A DNA stretch of 64,000 bases from Hoeflea sp. BAL378 (GCF_000759435.1 NZ_JRJG01000037.1:1-64000), one strand, 5' to 3'; shown: positions 1-9,462, counted from the stretch's first letter. Made by a program: numbers and translations. The notes: generated by a model not told the origin, from the letters alone.

Positions 1-905
1 CCGCCACCCGCCTGTTCGGCAATGCGATTGCCGCCAACATGTTCATGCTCGGCATGGCCTCGCAGAAAGGCGCCCTGCCGCTGTCGCCCCAGTCGGTCGA
101 GGAAGCCATTCGCCTCAATGGCCAGGCCGTCGAGATGAACCTCGCAGCGTTCCGCTGGGGACGTAAGGCGGGACATGATCCGGAGGCGGTCGAGGCCATC
201 GTATCCGGACCTGCACCGGACGCCTCCGCCGCGGCGGAGGAAACGGTGGCGGATCTGATCGATCGCCGCGCCGCCTTTCTCAGGGACTATCAGAACGAGG
301 CCTGGGCCGCCAAATACCGGGAGAGCCTCAGGCCGCTGGTCGAGGCCGAGACCCGTGTGGCCGGCCAGGCCGGACCCGCATCGACTGCCGCGGCGCGCTC
401 CCTGTTCAAGCTGATGGCGACCAAGGACGAGTATGAAGTGGCGCGGCTTTACAGCGACGGCAGCTTCAAGCGGCAATTGGCCAAGCAGTTCGAGAGTTTC
501 GGCAAGCTGGAATACCACATGGCGCCGCCGGTGCTGGGGCGCAAGGACTCCCGTGGCCATGCCGTCAAGACATCCTTTGGCCGCGGAATGGCCGCGCTTT
601 TCCCGGTGCTCGCATCGCTCAGGTTCCTGCGGGGAACGCCGCTGGATGTCTTCGGCTACAGCGCGGAACGGCGCATGGAGCGCGATGTGCTTGCGGAATT
701 CATCGCAGAACTGGGACAGATGGCCGGCGCCATGCGCGCCGAAAACATCGACAAGATCACCGAGTTTCTGGCTTATCCGATGGGGATAAGGGGATATGGC
801 CATGTCAAGATCAGGAACAAGGAAGAAACCTACCCGAAAAAGGATGCTCTCAGGAAGGCGATACTTGCAGGGGAAAGCATGCCCCACTCGATCGCGGCGG
901 AGTAG
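1..905 (+). CDS. Indolepyruvate:ferredoxin oxidoreductase-type protein, C-terminal fragment
   Basis: This is the 3' part of a larger gene that enters from the left edge; the first complete codon is at base 3 and the stop is TAG at 903-905. The fused indolepyruvate ferredoxin oxidoreductases oxidatively decarboxylate arylpyruvates to acyl-CoA with thiamine diphosphate and iron-sulfur clusters. The visible 300 residues open with LFGNAIAANMFMLGMASQKG and continue with SVEEAIRLNGQAVEMNLAAFRWGR, which look like the end of the gamma-type (pyruvate oxidoreductase-like) domain. The C-terminal extension (LVEAETRVAG, DEYEVARLYSDG, LEYHMAPPVLGRKD) is characteristic of the long proteobacterial form. ThDP and cluster motifs lie outside the window, so the activity is inferred from this tail only. 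Confidence 0.85.
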   Translation, partial: ATRLFGNAIAANMFMLGMASQKGALPLSPQSVEEAIRLNGQAVEMNLAAFRWGRKAGHDPEAVEAIVSGPAPDASAAAEETVADLIDRRAAFLRDYQNEAWAAKYRESLRPLVEAETRVAGQAGPASTAAARSLFKLMATKDEYEVARLYSDGSFKRQLAKQFESFGKLEYHMAPPVLGRKDSRGHAVKTSFGRGMAALFPVLASLRFLRGTPLDVFGYSAERRMERDVLAEFIAELGQMAGAMRAENIDKITEFLAYPMGIRGYGHVKIRNKEETYPKKDALRKAILAGESMPHSIAAE

Positions 906-1063
906 TCTGGCGCGTCGAGGTTTCAGGTCGATATTACATTTATCTTAACCCAAAGAAATTAATCATGTTTCGCGCGCGATTTGCGGCGGGAATCGGGCGC
1001 CGATAAATGGGTTCTTAAGGTCCGCTTGCTAGATTGCCGACTTGAATTCAGGGATCGGTGTTC

Positions 1064-3394
1064 ATGCAAGCGGCAGACAACACAGCATTCGCGGATGATG
1101 TCCGGCTTTCCTTCGTGGCCTCGCTGTACCAGCAGCGCGGGACGTTGTTTGCCGGCATGGTTGCGCATGTCGTGACGGCCATGGCGGTCTATCTGCGGAT
1201 AGACGATCCGTTCTATCTCTATGCGGCGCTGGCGCTTTTTGTCGTCTGGCTGGTGCGCAACCTCGACATGATGGCGTTTGACAGATTACCGAAGGCCGAC
1301 TTCAAGCTGGCCGACACGCTGCACTGGGAAAAGCGCTACGTCGTCGGCTCCTTCGTCACCTGTTCGATCCTGGGCACGATCTGCGGCCACGCGCTGGTGG
1401 TGGCGCAGGATCCCTTCGCCGAACTCGTCACCGTCTCGGTGACCCTTGCCAGCATGATCTCGGTCGTGGGCCGGAATTTCGGCTCCAAGCTCAATGTCGA
1501 CATGATCATCCTGGCCGCCTGCCTGCCGATCATGGCCGGGCTTTCCATGGCCGCCGATCCGTTCATGATCCTGATGGCGCTGCTGATGCTGCCGCTGTTC
1601 CTGACCACGCGGTCGATGGCCAATGGCGTTCGCGATTTTCTGTTCAACGCAGTCACCGCCGAACGCAAGGCCTCCGAAATTGCCGAACGGTTCGACACCG
1701 CGCTCAACAACATGTCGCACGGCCTGTTCATGCTCGATGGCGACGGGCGGATCGAGGTCGCCAACCGCAAGGCGCGCGAGTTCTTCAACATCGATGCCGA
1801 CATCGACCTCAGCGGCCGCGTCCTGAAAGCCGCGCTTAGGCTCGGCGCCCGCAACGGGGTGATCGCGCGCGAGAATTTCCATCAGATCAACGAGCATCTC
1901 GACCACCTCATCAGTGGGCGGGAGGACCGTTCGCTGGTGCGTCTGGACAAGAACTCCTGGCTGGAGTTCAGCGCCCGCCATCGCGGCGAAAAGGGCGTGG
2001 TTCTCATATTCGAGGACGTCTCCGCCCGAATCCAGTCCGAAAAGCGCATCCTGCACATGGCGCGGTTCGACAGCCTGACCGACCTGCCGAACCGCTCCTG
2101 GTTCAAGGATGTCGTGGCGGTGAAGATGGCGAAGGCCAAGCCCGGCCAGAAGCTGGCGCTGGCAGTGCTGGACATCGACGACTTCAAGCATGTCAACGAC
2201 ACCATGGGCCATGTCAGCGGCGACAAGCTGCTCAGCGCCATCGCCAACCGGCTTCGCTCGCTGTCCCGGCAGAAATTCGTGATCTCGCGCTTCGGCGGCG
2301 ATGAATTCGTGCTGTTCCTCCCCGACGTGGAGGACCTGGCGGATCTGAAGCGGACGATGGACCATGTCATCGACACGCTGCGCGGCACCTACATGATCGA
2401 CGGGCACAAGCTCTTCATCAGCCTGTCCGGCGGGGCGTCGATGGCGCCCGTGGAGGGCGCGCAGATCGAGGATCTGCATATCCAGGCCGACCTGGCCCTT
2501 TACGAGGCAAAGCGTCGCGACAAGAACCGCTGGACCCTCTTCGAAGAATCGATGGACCTGCAGTACTCCGAGCGGCAGCGCATGAAGTTCGACCTGCGCG
2601 AGGCGATCCGCACCAACGCGATGGATCTGTTCTACCAGCCGATGTTCACTCCCGACGGCGCCCGCATCGCCGGCGCCGAGGCGCTGTCGCGCTGGAACCA
2701 TCCGCAGCTTGGGCCCATCTCTCCCGCGGTCTATATCCCGCTCGCCGAGGAAATGGGCATCATTGGCGACCTGACGCGGTGCGTGATCGAGAAGGCTGCG
2801 CAGGAATGCGCCTCCTGGCCCGACAACCTGTTCGTCTCGGTCAATCTCTCCGCGTTCGACCTCGGCGACCGGGCGATCATCTCGGTGGTCGCCGACGCGC
2901 TCGACCGGAGCGGTCTGTCGCCGGACCGGCTGCAACTGGAGATCACCGAAAGCGGCCTGATGAACGATCTCGACACCGCACGGGTGATCCTGACGGAATT
3001 GCGCTCGATGGGGATGTCGATCGCCATCGACGATTTCGGCACCGGCTATTCGAGCCTCAGCTACCTCGACATGCTGCCGCTCAACAAGGTCAAGATCGAC
3101 CGGTCCTTTGTCAGCAACCTCGCCGCGGACGACCGCAAGCTGAAGCTGCTGCGCGGCGTCGTCCATCTGGCCCGCGAACTCGGGCTGGAAGTGGTGGTGG
3201 AGGGCGTCGAGACGGAAGCGCAACTGGTGATGATCCGCGAGAACGAGTGCGCCGATTTGATCCAGGGCTATATCTTCGGCACGCCGATGCCGAGGGGCGC
3301 GTTCCATGAACTGGCCACCAAGCTGTCCAAGCAGCAGGTGGTCGCCTCGACCGAGGCGCGCCGGCTCTCCGAAGCCGCCAAATCAACCCGTTAA
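1064..3394 (+). CDS. Membrane-anchored PAS-GGDEF-EAL cyclic-di-GMP protein
   Basis: A bifunctional-architecture c-di-GMP protein of about 776 residues. The N-terminal ~190 residues carry several hydrophobic helices (around 30-65 and 95-190). A PAS-like segment (about 205-320, with NMSHGLFMLDGDGRIEVANRKA) follows, then a GGDEF domain with an intact GGDEF motif at about 411-415. The EAL domain keeps EALSRW, DDFGTGYSSL and the EGVET loop, so both cyclase and phosphodiesterase catalytic signatures are present. I see no RxxD inhibitory site just before GGDEF. The ATG at 1064 is used; an in-frame GTG at 1058 sits 4 bases after GGGAT and could be the real start. No partner genes adjoin it. The net enzymatic direction cannot be told from sequence. 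Confidence 0.93.
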   Translation: MQAADNTAFADDVRLSFVASLYQQRGTLFAGMVAHVVTAMAVYLRIDDPFYLYAALALFVVWLVRNLDMMAFDRLPKADFKLADTLHWEKRYVVGSFVTCSILGTICGHALVVAQDPFAELVTVSVTLASMISVVGRNFGSKLNVDMIILAACLPIMAGLSMAADPFMILMALLMLPLFLTTRSMANGVRDFLFNAVTAERKASEIAERFDTALNNMSHGLFMLDGDGRIEVANRKAREFFNIDADIDLSGRVLKAALRLGARNGVIARENFHQINEHLDHLISGREDRSLVRLDKNSWLEFSARHRGEKGVVLIFEDVSARIQSEKRILHMARFDSLTDLPNRSWFKDVVAVKMAKAKPGQKLALAVLDIDDFKHVNDTMGHVSGDKLLSAIANRLRSLSRQKFVISRFGGDEFVLFLPDVEDLADLKRTMDHVIDTLRGTYMIDGHKLFISLSGGASMAPVEGAQIEDLHIQADLALYEAKRRDKNRWTLFEESMDLQYSERQRMKFDLREAIRTNAMDLFYQPMFTPDGARIAGAEALSRWNHPQLGPISPAVYIPLAEEMGIIGDLTRCVIEKAAQECASWPDNLFVSVNLSAFDLGDRAIISVVADALDRSGLSPDRLQLEITESGLMNDLDTARVILTELRSMGMSIAIDDFGTGYSSLSYLDMLPLNKVKIDRSFVSNLAADDRKLKLLRGVVHLARELGLEVVVEGVETEAQLVMIRENECADLIQGYIFGTPMPRGAFHELATKLSKQQVVASTEARRLSEAAKSTR

Positions 3395-3490
3395 GCCCGC
3401 TCCGCCCCAATCCATCGCTCAAACCGGGCTTGAAATCTCTCCGGTACTTTCTGGTAGCCGCACTGTTTTCCTTAAAGTTTTACCGTTTTC

Positions 3491-3513
3491 ATTAACCATA
3501 ATAAAGAGTTAAT
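3491..3513. promoter_or_regulatory. AT-rich inverted repeat upstream of the acyltransferase gene
   Basis: ATTAAC (3491-3496) and GTTAAT (3508-3513) form a perfect 6-base inverted repeat with an 11-base spacer, in an AT-rich stretch (3470-3580) unlike the surrounding GC-rich DNA. It lies about 85 bases before the start at 3598 and could be an operator. The spacing is not that of a CtrA box (TTAA-N7-TTAA). Confidence 0.25.
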
Positions 3514-3597
3514 GGGTCCCGGGCAGAGCCGCGCAATTGATTAGTGAAAAATTAACGATAAAATTCCCTTCAATTCAATTGCGGGGACTTGTCATCG

Positions 3598-4338
3598 ATG
3601 GCGGCGGCGACACAAGGCAAGGTTTCGACTTTCAGCGACGGCGTGATGCGCTTGCTCGAGAGCATCGAATATCGCAGGATCGAAAGCGCGGATGATATCG
3701 AGGATATCGCCCGGCTTCGCTACAAGGCCTTCACCATGGTGGGGCTGGCGCAGGAAAATCACGAATCCCTGCTGATCGACGAGTTGGACTTCAAGCCCAA
3801 CGCCCATGTGATGGGCATCTTCTTTGACGAACAGCTCGTCTCCACGATCCGCGTGCATCACGTCACGGCGGCGCAACGCGACAGCGTTGCCGTCGCCCGG
3901 TTTCCCGATGTCATGAATCCGCTGCTGGATGCCGGCAACACCTTCATCGACCCGGTGCGGTTTGCCGCCGATCCCGAGATCATGCGGGACTATCCGGCGC
4001 TGCCCTATCTGACCCTGCGCGTGGCGACGATGGCGACGGTGTTTTTCGATGTCGATTACTGCCTGTCGGTGATCAAGCCGAACCACCGCGCTTTCTACAA
4101 GAGGGTGTTCCAGACGATCGAGCTGGCCGGGCCGCGCTTCATCGAGCAATACAACAACAATCTCGAGCTGCACGCCGCCAATGCGGAAGAGCTCAAGAGG
4201 ACCCTGTTCAAGCGGTTTCCGTTCTTCAACTCGCAGCCCTACGAGCGCAAGATGATGTTCGCGCCGCGGGAAATCCTCGGCCAGACGCCGCTGACCATCC
4301 TTCCGACGGCACGCTACGCGCTTCAGCAATCGAACTGA
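3598..4338 (+). CDS. FeeM-like N-acyl amino acid synthase / autoinducer-synthase-fold acyltransferase
   Basis: A 246-residue cytosolic protein of the FeeM-like N-acyltransferase group, which shares the GNAT/autoinducer-synthase fold and transfers acyl chains from acyl-ACP to amino acids. Supporting segments are DIARLRYKAFTMVGL near the N-terminus, VMGIFFDEQLVSTIRVHHV (the acyl-donor strand region), DPVRFAADPE, and YCLSVIKPNHRAFYKRVF near residue 160. No LuxI-type regulator is adjacent. The ATG at 3598 lies 11 bases after GGGG, which is better placed than the TTG at 3589. The upstream neighbour is the c-di-GMP protein on the same strand, but the 200-base AT-rich gap suggests its own promoter. 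The substrate is unknown; family assignment is from sequence pattern alone. Confidence 0.7.
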   Translation: MAAATQGKVSTFSDGVMRLLESIEYRRIESADDIEDIARLRYKAFTMVGLAQENHESLLIDELDFKPNAHVMGIFFDEQLVSTIRVHHVTAAQRDSVAVARFPDVMNPLLDAGNTFIDPVRFAADPEIMRDYPALPYLTLRVATMATVFFDVDYCLSVIKPNHRAFYKRVFQTIELAGPRFIEQYNNNLELHAANAEELKRTLFKRFPFFNSQPYERKMMFAPREILGQTPLTILPTARYALQQSN

Positions 4339-4357
4339 ATGAAGTGGCGGTTTTCAT

Positions 4358-4387
4358 GGGGATTTCGCCGGTCCGGGCGAAATCCCC
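4358..4387 (+). terminator. Stem-loop downstream of the acyltransferase gene
   Basis: A perfect 12-base stem (4358-4369 with 4376-4387) and a 6-base loop lie 20 bases after the stop codon. There is no clear U-tract after it, so it is a probable 3' end or mRNA-stabilising structure rather than a textbook intrinsic terminator. Confidence 0.5.
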
Positions 4388-4470
4388 GTCATGTTTGCGA
4401 CGGCTTGTCCATTGCACAACGCGGGCGGTTTGTGTAATCCCTCCTTGAATTGTCAAATGGGAGCTACAGC

Positions 4471-4695
4471 ATGGCTGAACAGATGAACGGTCCTGTCGAA
4501 ACCGGTGCCGCAATGGATTATTCCGAGCACGAAAAAACCTATTCATTGTTCCTCGCCGGCGCCAAATACGGCACGATCCACCTGGTGGCTCTGCTGATCG
4601 CCATGGCGGCCTATTTTTTCACCGGCGCCGGCGCCATTCTCAGCGTCCTGCTGTTCATCGTTCTCAGCATCGGCGCCATCATCCTGGCCCGCTGA
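4471..4695 (+). CDS. aa3-type cytochrome c oxidase subunit IV
   Basis: A 74-residue membrane protein of the small bacterial aa3 oxidase subunit IV family. The N-terminal part is soluble (MDYSEHEKTYSLFLAGAKYG), and two closely spaced hydrophobic stretches (about residues 34-50 and 52-72) follow. The motif HEKTYSLFLAGAKYGTI is typical. The ATG at 4471 follows GGGAG by 7 bases. The gene lies directly upstream of pntAA, an arrangement common in Rhizobiales, so it may be co-transcribed with the transhydrogenase although the 78-base gap leaves room for a separate promoter. Structural subunit genes of the oxidase are not in the window. Confidence 0.9.
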   Translation: MAEQMNGPVETGAAMDYSEHEKTYSLFLAGAKYGTIHLVALLIAMAAYFFTGAGAILSVLLFIVLSIGAIILAR

Positions 4696-4773
4696 AACGC
4701 TGCCACTTTTCGGGCGGTTTCCTGAATATTCCGCTCCGATTCGTCTCATCCGCTTTTTAGAGGAGGGGCTCTC

Positions 4774-5925
4774 GTGGGCGCCACCGTTTTCGTAGCAAAA
4801 GAATCCGATCCGCTTGAATCACGCGTCGCCGCATCGCCGGAGACGGTGAAGAAGATGACGGCGCTCGGACTGGACGTCATCGTCCAGAAGGGCGCCGGCG
4901 AGAAATCACGGATCTCCGACGCGGACTTTGTTGCCGCAGGAGCGGCAACAGGAACGGCGGCTGACGCCAAGAAGGCCGATGTCATGCTGCGCGTGCGCCG
5001 CCCGTCGGAGACGGAGATCAAGTCGCTCAAGTCCGGCGCCATCGTGCTGGCGCAGATGGACCCCTACGGCAACGAGAAGGCGCTCGCGGCGCTGGCCAAG
5101 GCGGGCGTCACCAGCCTCGCCATGGAGCTGATGCCGCGCATCACGCGGGCGCAGTCGATGGACGTCCTGTCTTCGCAGGCGAACCTCGCCGGGTATCAGG
5201 CGGTCATCGAGGCCGCGCATGCGTTCGACCGGGCGATGCCGATGATGATGACGGCCGCCGGCACGGTGGCCGCCGCCAAGGTGTTCGTGATGGGGGCCGG
5301 CGTTGCCGGCCTGCAGGCCATCGCCACGGCCCGCCGCCTCGGCGCGGCGGTTTCGGCCACCGATGTGCGCCCGGCTGTGAAGGAGCAGGTGGCCTCGCTC
5401 GGCGCCAAGTTCGTGGCCGTCGAGGACGACGAGTTCAAGGCGGCGGAGACATCGGGCGGCTATGCCAAGGAGATGTCGAAGGAATACCAGGACAAGCAGG
5501 CGGCGCTGGTGGCCGATCATATCGCCAAGCAGGACATCGTCATCACCACCGCGCTGATCCCGGGCCGGCCCGCGCCGAAGCTGATCACCCGCGACATGCT
5601 CAAGAGCATGCGGCTGGGCTCGGTGGCCGTCGATCTGGCGGTCGAGCGCGGCGGCAATATCGAGGGCTCCAAGCCCGGCGAGACGGTCGTCGTCGAGGGC
5701 GTCACCGTGATCGGCATCCTCAACATGCCCGGCAGGATCGCGGCAAGCGCCTCGCTGCTGTACGCAAAGAATCTGCTGACCTTCCTCGACACCATGATCG
5801 ACAAGGAAACGAAGACCGTTTCGGTCAATCTTGAGGACGAGTTGGTCAAGGCAACGGCGCTGACCCATGGCGGCGCCCTTATCCATCCCGCGTTTGGCGG
5901 CGAATCCAGCAAGGGAGCAGCGTGA
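4774..5925 (+). CDS. pntAA: NAD(P) transhydrogenase subunit alpha part 1
   Basis: Soluble NAD(H)-binding domain I of proton-translocating nicotinamide nucleotide transhydrogenase, 383 residues. The enzyme uses the proton gradient to reduce NADP+ with NADH. The Rossmann signature [20 protein letters not shown] sits near residues 170-189, followed by [11 protein letters not shown]; the N-terminal alanine dehydrogenase-like half contains [18 protein letters not shown]. The GTG start at 4774 has a strong AGAGGAGG ribosome site. It overlaps pntAB by one base (TGATG), consistent with translational coupling. Transhydrogenase alpha is split into two polypeptides here, as usual in Alphaproteobacteria. 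Confidence 0.97.
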   Translation: MGATVFVAKESDPLESRVAASPETVKKMTALGLDVIVQKGAGEKSRISDADFVAAGAATGTAADAKKADVMLRVRRPSETEIKSLKSGAIVLAQMDPYGNEKALAALAKAGVTSLAMELMPRITRAQSMDVLSSQANLAGYQAVIEAAHAFDRAMPMMMTAAGTVAAAKVFVMGAGVAGLQAIATARRLGAAVSATDVRPAVKEQVASLGAKFVAVEDDEFKAAETSGGYAKEMSKEYQDKQAALVADHIAKQDIVITTALIPGRPAPKLITRDMLKSMRLGSVAVDLAVERGGNIEGSKPGETVVVEGVTVIGILNMPGRIAASASLLYAKNLLTFLDTMIDKETKTVSVNLEDELVKATALTHGGALIHPAFGGESSKGAA

Positions 5926-6344
5926 TGGCAGGATCCGCACTTGATACCGCTCTTGAAAATCTCGAGCAGGCTGTCGCCGCCGTTCGCGCGGCGGCCGACA
6001 GCGCCGGTCCGGCCGGCGATGGCATCGCTGTCGCCGTGCATGCCGCGAGCGGCGGGGTGATCGATCCGTTCGTCTTCCGGCTTGCGATCTTCGTGCTGGC
6101 GATTTTCGTCGGCTACTACGTGGTCTGGTCGGTGACGCCGGCCCTGCACACGCCGCTGATGGCGGTGACCAACGCGATCTCCTCGGTGATCGTGGTCGGC
6201 GCGTTGCTCGCCGTGGGCGCATCGCTGTCCGGCTGGGCGACCGGGTTCGGGTTCGTCGCGCTGGTGCTGGCTTCGGTCAATATCTTCGGCGGCTTCCTCG
6301 TCACCCAGCGCATGCTGGCCATGTACAAGAAAAAAGAGAAGTGA
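5925..6344 (+). CDS. pntAB: NAD(P) transhydrogenase subunit alpha part 2
   Basis: Membrane subunit of the transhydrogenase, 139 residues. A non-conserved N-terminal stretch of about 45 residues rich in Ala/Asp is followed by hydrophobic helices starting at [22 protein letters not shown], then [23 protein letters not shown]. That [12 protein letters not shown] segment is the family hallmark in the proton channel domain. The ATG at 5925 shares its A with the pntAA stop and is preceded by AAGGGAG. A GTG three bases upstream is less well placed. It sits in the middle of the pntAA-AB-B operon. Confidence 0.96.
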   Translation: MAGSALDTALENLEQAVAAVRAAADSAGPAGDGIAVAVHAASGGVIDPFVFRLAIFVLAIFVGYYVVWSVTPALHTPLMAVTNAISSVIVVGALLAVGASLSGWATGFGFVALVLASVNIFGGFLVTQRMLAMYKKKEK

Positions 6345-6354
6345 GGGCCGGCTG

Positions 6355-7752
6355 ATGTCAGAGAATTTTGCCGCATTCGCCTACCTCGTTTCGGGCGTTC
6401 TTTTCATCATGGCGCTGAGGGGCCTGTCGCATCCGACCACCAGCCGCCAGGGTAACACCTACGGCATGGTCGGCATGGCGATCGCCATCGTCACGACGCT
6501 GCTGCTGGCCAAGCCCTCCTTCGGCGGCTTCGTGCTGATCATCGCCGGCCTTGCCATCGGCGGCGGCGCGGGCGCCTATATCGCCCGCAAGATCGCCATG
6601 ACCTCGATGCCGCAGCTTGTCGCGGGCTTTCACAGCCTGGTCGGCCTCGCCGCAGTGCTGGTGGCGGCCGCCGCGCTCTATTCGCCGCATGCCTTCGGCA
6701 TCGGCGAGGTGGGCGGGATCCACGCCCAGGCGCTGATCGAGATGTCGCTCGGCGTCGCCATCGGCGCGGTGACCTTCACCGGCTCGATCATCGCCTTTTT
6801 GAAGCTGGACGGACGCATGTCGGGCAAGCCGATCATGCTGCCGATGCGCCATGTCATCAATGCGGGCCTGGCCATCGGCATCGTCGTGCTTGTCGGCGTG
6901 CTGGTGGCGACGGAAAGCTACACCGTGTTCTGGCTGGTGGTTGCGCTGTCGCTGGCCCTCGGCGTCCTGCTGATCGTGCCGATCGGCGGCGCCGACATGC
7001 CGGTCGTCGTGTCGATGCTCAACTCCTATTCGGGCTGGGCCGCGGCCGGCATCGGCTTCACGCTCGGCAACCTCGCGCTGATCATCACCGGCGCGCTGGT
7101 CGGCTCCTCGGGCGCGATCCTCAGCTACATCATGTGCAAGGGCATGAACCGGTCCTTCGTGTCGGTGATCCTGGGCGGCTTCGGCGGCGAGACCGCGGCG
7201 GCCGCGGATGATGGCATCGATCGTACGGTCAAGCTCGGCTCCGCGGACGATGCCGCCTTCCTGATGGCGAACGCCTCCAAGGTCATCATCGTGCCCGGCT
7301 ATGGCATGGCGGTGGCGCAGGCGCAGCACGCCACCCGCGAACTTGCCGACAAGCTCAAGGAACATGGCGTCGAGGTCAAATACGCCATTCACCCGGTGGC
7401 GGGCCGCATGCCCGGCCACATGAACGTGCTGCTGGCGGAAGCCAACGTGCCCTATGACGAGGTGTTCGAGCTCGAGGACATCAACTCCGAATTCGCCCAG
7501 GCCGACGTGGCCTATGTGATCGGCGCCAATGACGTGACCAATCCGGCGGCGCGCGACGACAAGTCGTCGCCGATCTACGGCATGCCGATCCTCGACGTGG
7601 ACAAGGCCCGCACCTGCCTGTTCGTCAAGCGCTCGCTCGGCTCCGGCTATGCCGGCATCGACAACACGCTGTTCTACAAGGAAGGCACGATGATGCTGCT
7701 TGGCGACGCGAAGAAGATGACCGACGACATCGTCAAGGCCATCGGCCACTGA
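6355..7752 (+). CDS. pntB: NAD(P) transhydrogenase subunit beta
   Basis: A 465-residue beta subunit. The N-terminal ~280 residues form the multi-helix membrane domain (MSENFAAFAYLVSGVLFIMALRGLSHP at the start; MTSMPQLVAGFHSLVGLAA). The C-terminal ~180 residues form NADP(H)-binding domain III, with VIIVPGYGMAVAQAQH and YVIGANDVTNPAARDD. The start is 10 bases after the pntAB stop with GAGGG upstream. It completes the three-gene operon, which ends at the terminator at 7781-7821. Expected role: inner-membrane NADPH supply coupled to proton re-entry. Confidence 0.97.
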   Translation: MSENFAAFAYLVSGVLFIMALRGLSHPTTSRQGNTYGMVGMAIAIVTTLLLAKPSFGGFVLIIAGLAIGGGAGAYIARKIAMTSMPQLVAGFHSLVGLAAVLVAAAALYSPHAFGIGEVGGIHAQALIEMSLGVAIGAVTFTGSIIAFLKLDGRMSGKPIMLPMRHVINAGLAIGIVVLVGVLVATESYTVFWLVVALSLALGVLLIVPIGGADMPVVVSMLNSYSGWAAAGIGFTLGNLALIITGALVGSSGAILSYIMCKGMNRSFVSVILGGFGGETAAAADDGIDRTVKLGSADDAAFLMANASKVIIVPGYGMAVAQAQHATRELADKLKEHGVEVKYAIHPVAGRMPGHMNVLLAEANVPYDEVFELEDINSEFAQADVAYVIGANDVTNPAARDDKSSPIYGMPILDVDKARTCLFVKRSLGSGYAGIDNTLFYKEGTMMLLGDAKKMTDDIVKAIGH

Positions 7753-7780
7753 CGGCATCGCCTGCGGCGACCATCGAGAC

Positions 7781-7821
7781 AAAAAAGCGGCCCGGTTGGA
7801 AAACCGGGCCGCTCTTTTTTT
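7781..7821 (+). terminator. Intrinsic terminator after pntB, bidirectional form
   Basis: GCGGCCCGG and CCGGGCCGC form a 9-base stem around TTGGAAAA, flanked by six A on the left and eight T on the right. The symmetric A and T tracts allow it to end both pntB and the convergent DUF992 gene, whose stop is 18 bases away. Confidence 0.93.
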
Positions 7822-7838
7822 AGGTAAGCCGTCAGGCC

Positions 7839-8339
7839 TTAGTCGGCTGCCGAGCGCAACTGCAGCTCGGAAATCGCCACGGCGACATTGACGCCTTCCT
7901 GAGCCTGCACGCTGAGCGGCTGCAGGGACAGGGTCTGGTCCGATCCGCCGACCAGGACGTTGACGCCGCCGCCGGCCGCGGCGGAAGCTTCAGCCGAAAC
8001 GCCGGTGTAGTCGCCGGCCAGCGAGCCCTTCTGGTATTCGAAATCGGTGGTGGGTGCGAGGACGGCCCATGCGATCAGCGTCGTGCCGGTCACGCCGATG
8101 TCGATGCCGTATTTGTTGATGACGCCGAAATAGGCTTCCTTCGACTGAGAATCATTTGCCGGCGTGTACTCGCAGGACAGATCCTTGGAAGAGCCGAAGA
8201 TGAAGCCGGTGCCGCCTTCGACGACGCATTCAAGCAGACCCACTTCGACGCTGTCGGCCTTGGCAGGAAGGGTTGCGGCGCTGAAAGCTGCAGTCGCAAG
8301 GATGGCTGCGGCGGCGACGGATTTGGTCTTGGTGATCAT
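7839..8339 (-). CDS. DUF992 family secreted protein
   Basis: A 166-residue protein of unknown function in the DUF992 family. It starts with a clear signal peptide (MITKTKSVAAAAILATAAFSA, cleavage likely after LPAKA), so it should be periplasmic or secreted. The mature part begins VEVGLLECVVEGGTGFIFGS and contains SCEYTP and YFGVINKYGIDIGVTG, both conserved in this family, with two cysteines that could pair. The start codon was chosen because only from this methionine does the signal peptide make sense. It is convergent with pntB and shares its terminator region. No function is known. Confidence 0.85.
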   Translation of the reverse strand: MITKTKSVAAAAILATAAFSAATLPAKADSVEVGLLECVVEGGTGFIFGSSKDLSCEYTPANDSQSKEAYFGVINKYGIDIGVTGTTLIAWAVLAPTTDFEYQKGSLAGDYTGVSAEASAAAGGGVNVLVGGSDQTLSLQPLSVQAQEGVNVAVAISELQLRSAAD

Positions 8340-8598
8340 GATGAACTCGCTTTCCAGTTGGTTGGTTCGCCACGACAACGGGGTGGAAGCGGAATTGTTC
8401 CGAATTGGCCGGCTTTGATGCCTGGACGGAACAAGGGAGGGAAAAATGACCGTGGGCCGGTCACGCCGCAACCGGCGACGGACGCGGGTGCGTCAACCAA
8501 GATGAAGGACAGGGACTGTCGGGATGGCAAACCGCAAATCGCCGGAGCTTCGCTGCGACCCTCAGGTCCGCGTGCGGGAGAGGGGGCGAGGCCCGCGC

Positions 8599-9462
8599 TC
8601 AGCCGCCGCGCACGCGCGCCAGACCATCGAGGGCGGGGCGGTATTTGGGATCGAGCTGTGCCGCGCGGGCATAGGATTTCGAGGCGCGTTTCAAGTCGCC
8701 GCGGCGCTCATAGATCAAAGCCTGGTTGGCCCAGGATTCGGCGACGCCCTGGTCGAGTTCGACCGCGCGGTTGAAATCGGCGAAGGCGTTGTCGTCGTCA
8801 TTGAGCGCGACATAGGAAATGCCGCGGCCATTGTAGGGCTCGGGCGAATTGGGCGCGAGCGAGATCGACGCCGAAAAATCCTCGATCGCCTGCGGGTGCT
8901 GGCCCCGCACCTGCTTGATCAGGCCGCGGTTGTGGTAGGCCCGCGGGTCGGTGGTCTGCAGGTTGATGGCGCGGTTGTAATCGTTCATCGCCTCATCCAA
9001 CCGCCCGGCCTGGCGGTAGAGATTGCCCCGGCCGATATAGGCCACGTCGTAGCGCGGGTTGATCTGCAGGGCGCGGTTGTAGTCGTTGGCGGCCTCGGCG
9101 ACATTGCCCATCGACCGGTTGATCAGCGCCCGGTTGGCATAGGCCTGATAGAATCGGGGATTGAGCTGGAGGGCGCGGTTGAAATCATCCATCGCATTGC
9201 GGAACTGCCCGGACCGCCCGTAGGCCGCGCCGCGCACATTGTAGCCTTCGGGGTCGTTGGGGTTGCGCTGGATGACTTCGGTGAGCGACGAGATGTTCTC
9301 GGTCGTGCCCTGGGTCTTGTCGATGGAGATGGCGTCGACCGGCGATGTGGTGGAGCAACCCGACACCAGGGTCAGGGCGATAGCGGACATGGCGGCCAGC
9401 ATCAGGGCGCGAGGAGCCCGGAATGTCCGGTCTCGTGTGTGCATAGCCGCAATCAACCGCAT
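8599..9462 (-). CDS. Tetratricopeptide-repeat lipoprotein
   Basis: A 287-residue lipoprotein. A lipobox LVSGC lies near residue 37 after a hydrophobic stretch (ALMLAAMSAIALTLVSGC), pointing to outer- or inner-membrane anchoring in the periplasm. The rest is at least six TPR units with repeated DYNRALQINPR-type helices (for example GNLYRQAGRLDEAMNDYNRAI and GISYVALNDDDNAFADFNRAV). TPR proteins are scaffolds, so a specific role is not evident. The ATG at 9462 has GGGGCT eight bases upstream; an ATG at 9444 is an alternative. It is transcribed in the same direction as rpsU upstream of it, separated by 123 bases. Confidence 0.9.
   Translation of the reverse strand: MRLIAAMHTRDRTFRAPRALMLAAMSAIALTLVSGCSTTSPVDAISIDKTQGTTENISSLTEVIQRNPNDPEGYNVRGAAYGRSGQFRNAMDDFNRALQLNPRFYQAYANRALINRSMGNVAEAANDYNRALQINPRYDVAYIGRGNLYRQAGRLDEAMNDYNRAINLQTTDPRAYHNRGLIKQVRGQHPQAIEDFSASISLAPNSPEPYNGRGISYVALNDDDNAFADFNRAVELDQGVAESWANQALIYERRGDLKRASKSYARAAQLDPKYRPALDGLARVRGG

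Noticed and set aside
945-962. TTAA-N10-TTAA upstream of the GGDEF-EAL gene as a CtrA site
   Set aside because: CtrA boxes have a seven-base spacer; ten does not fit.
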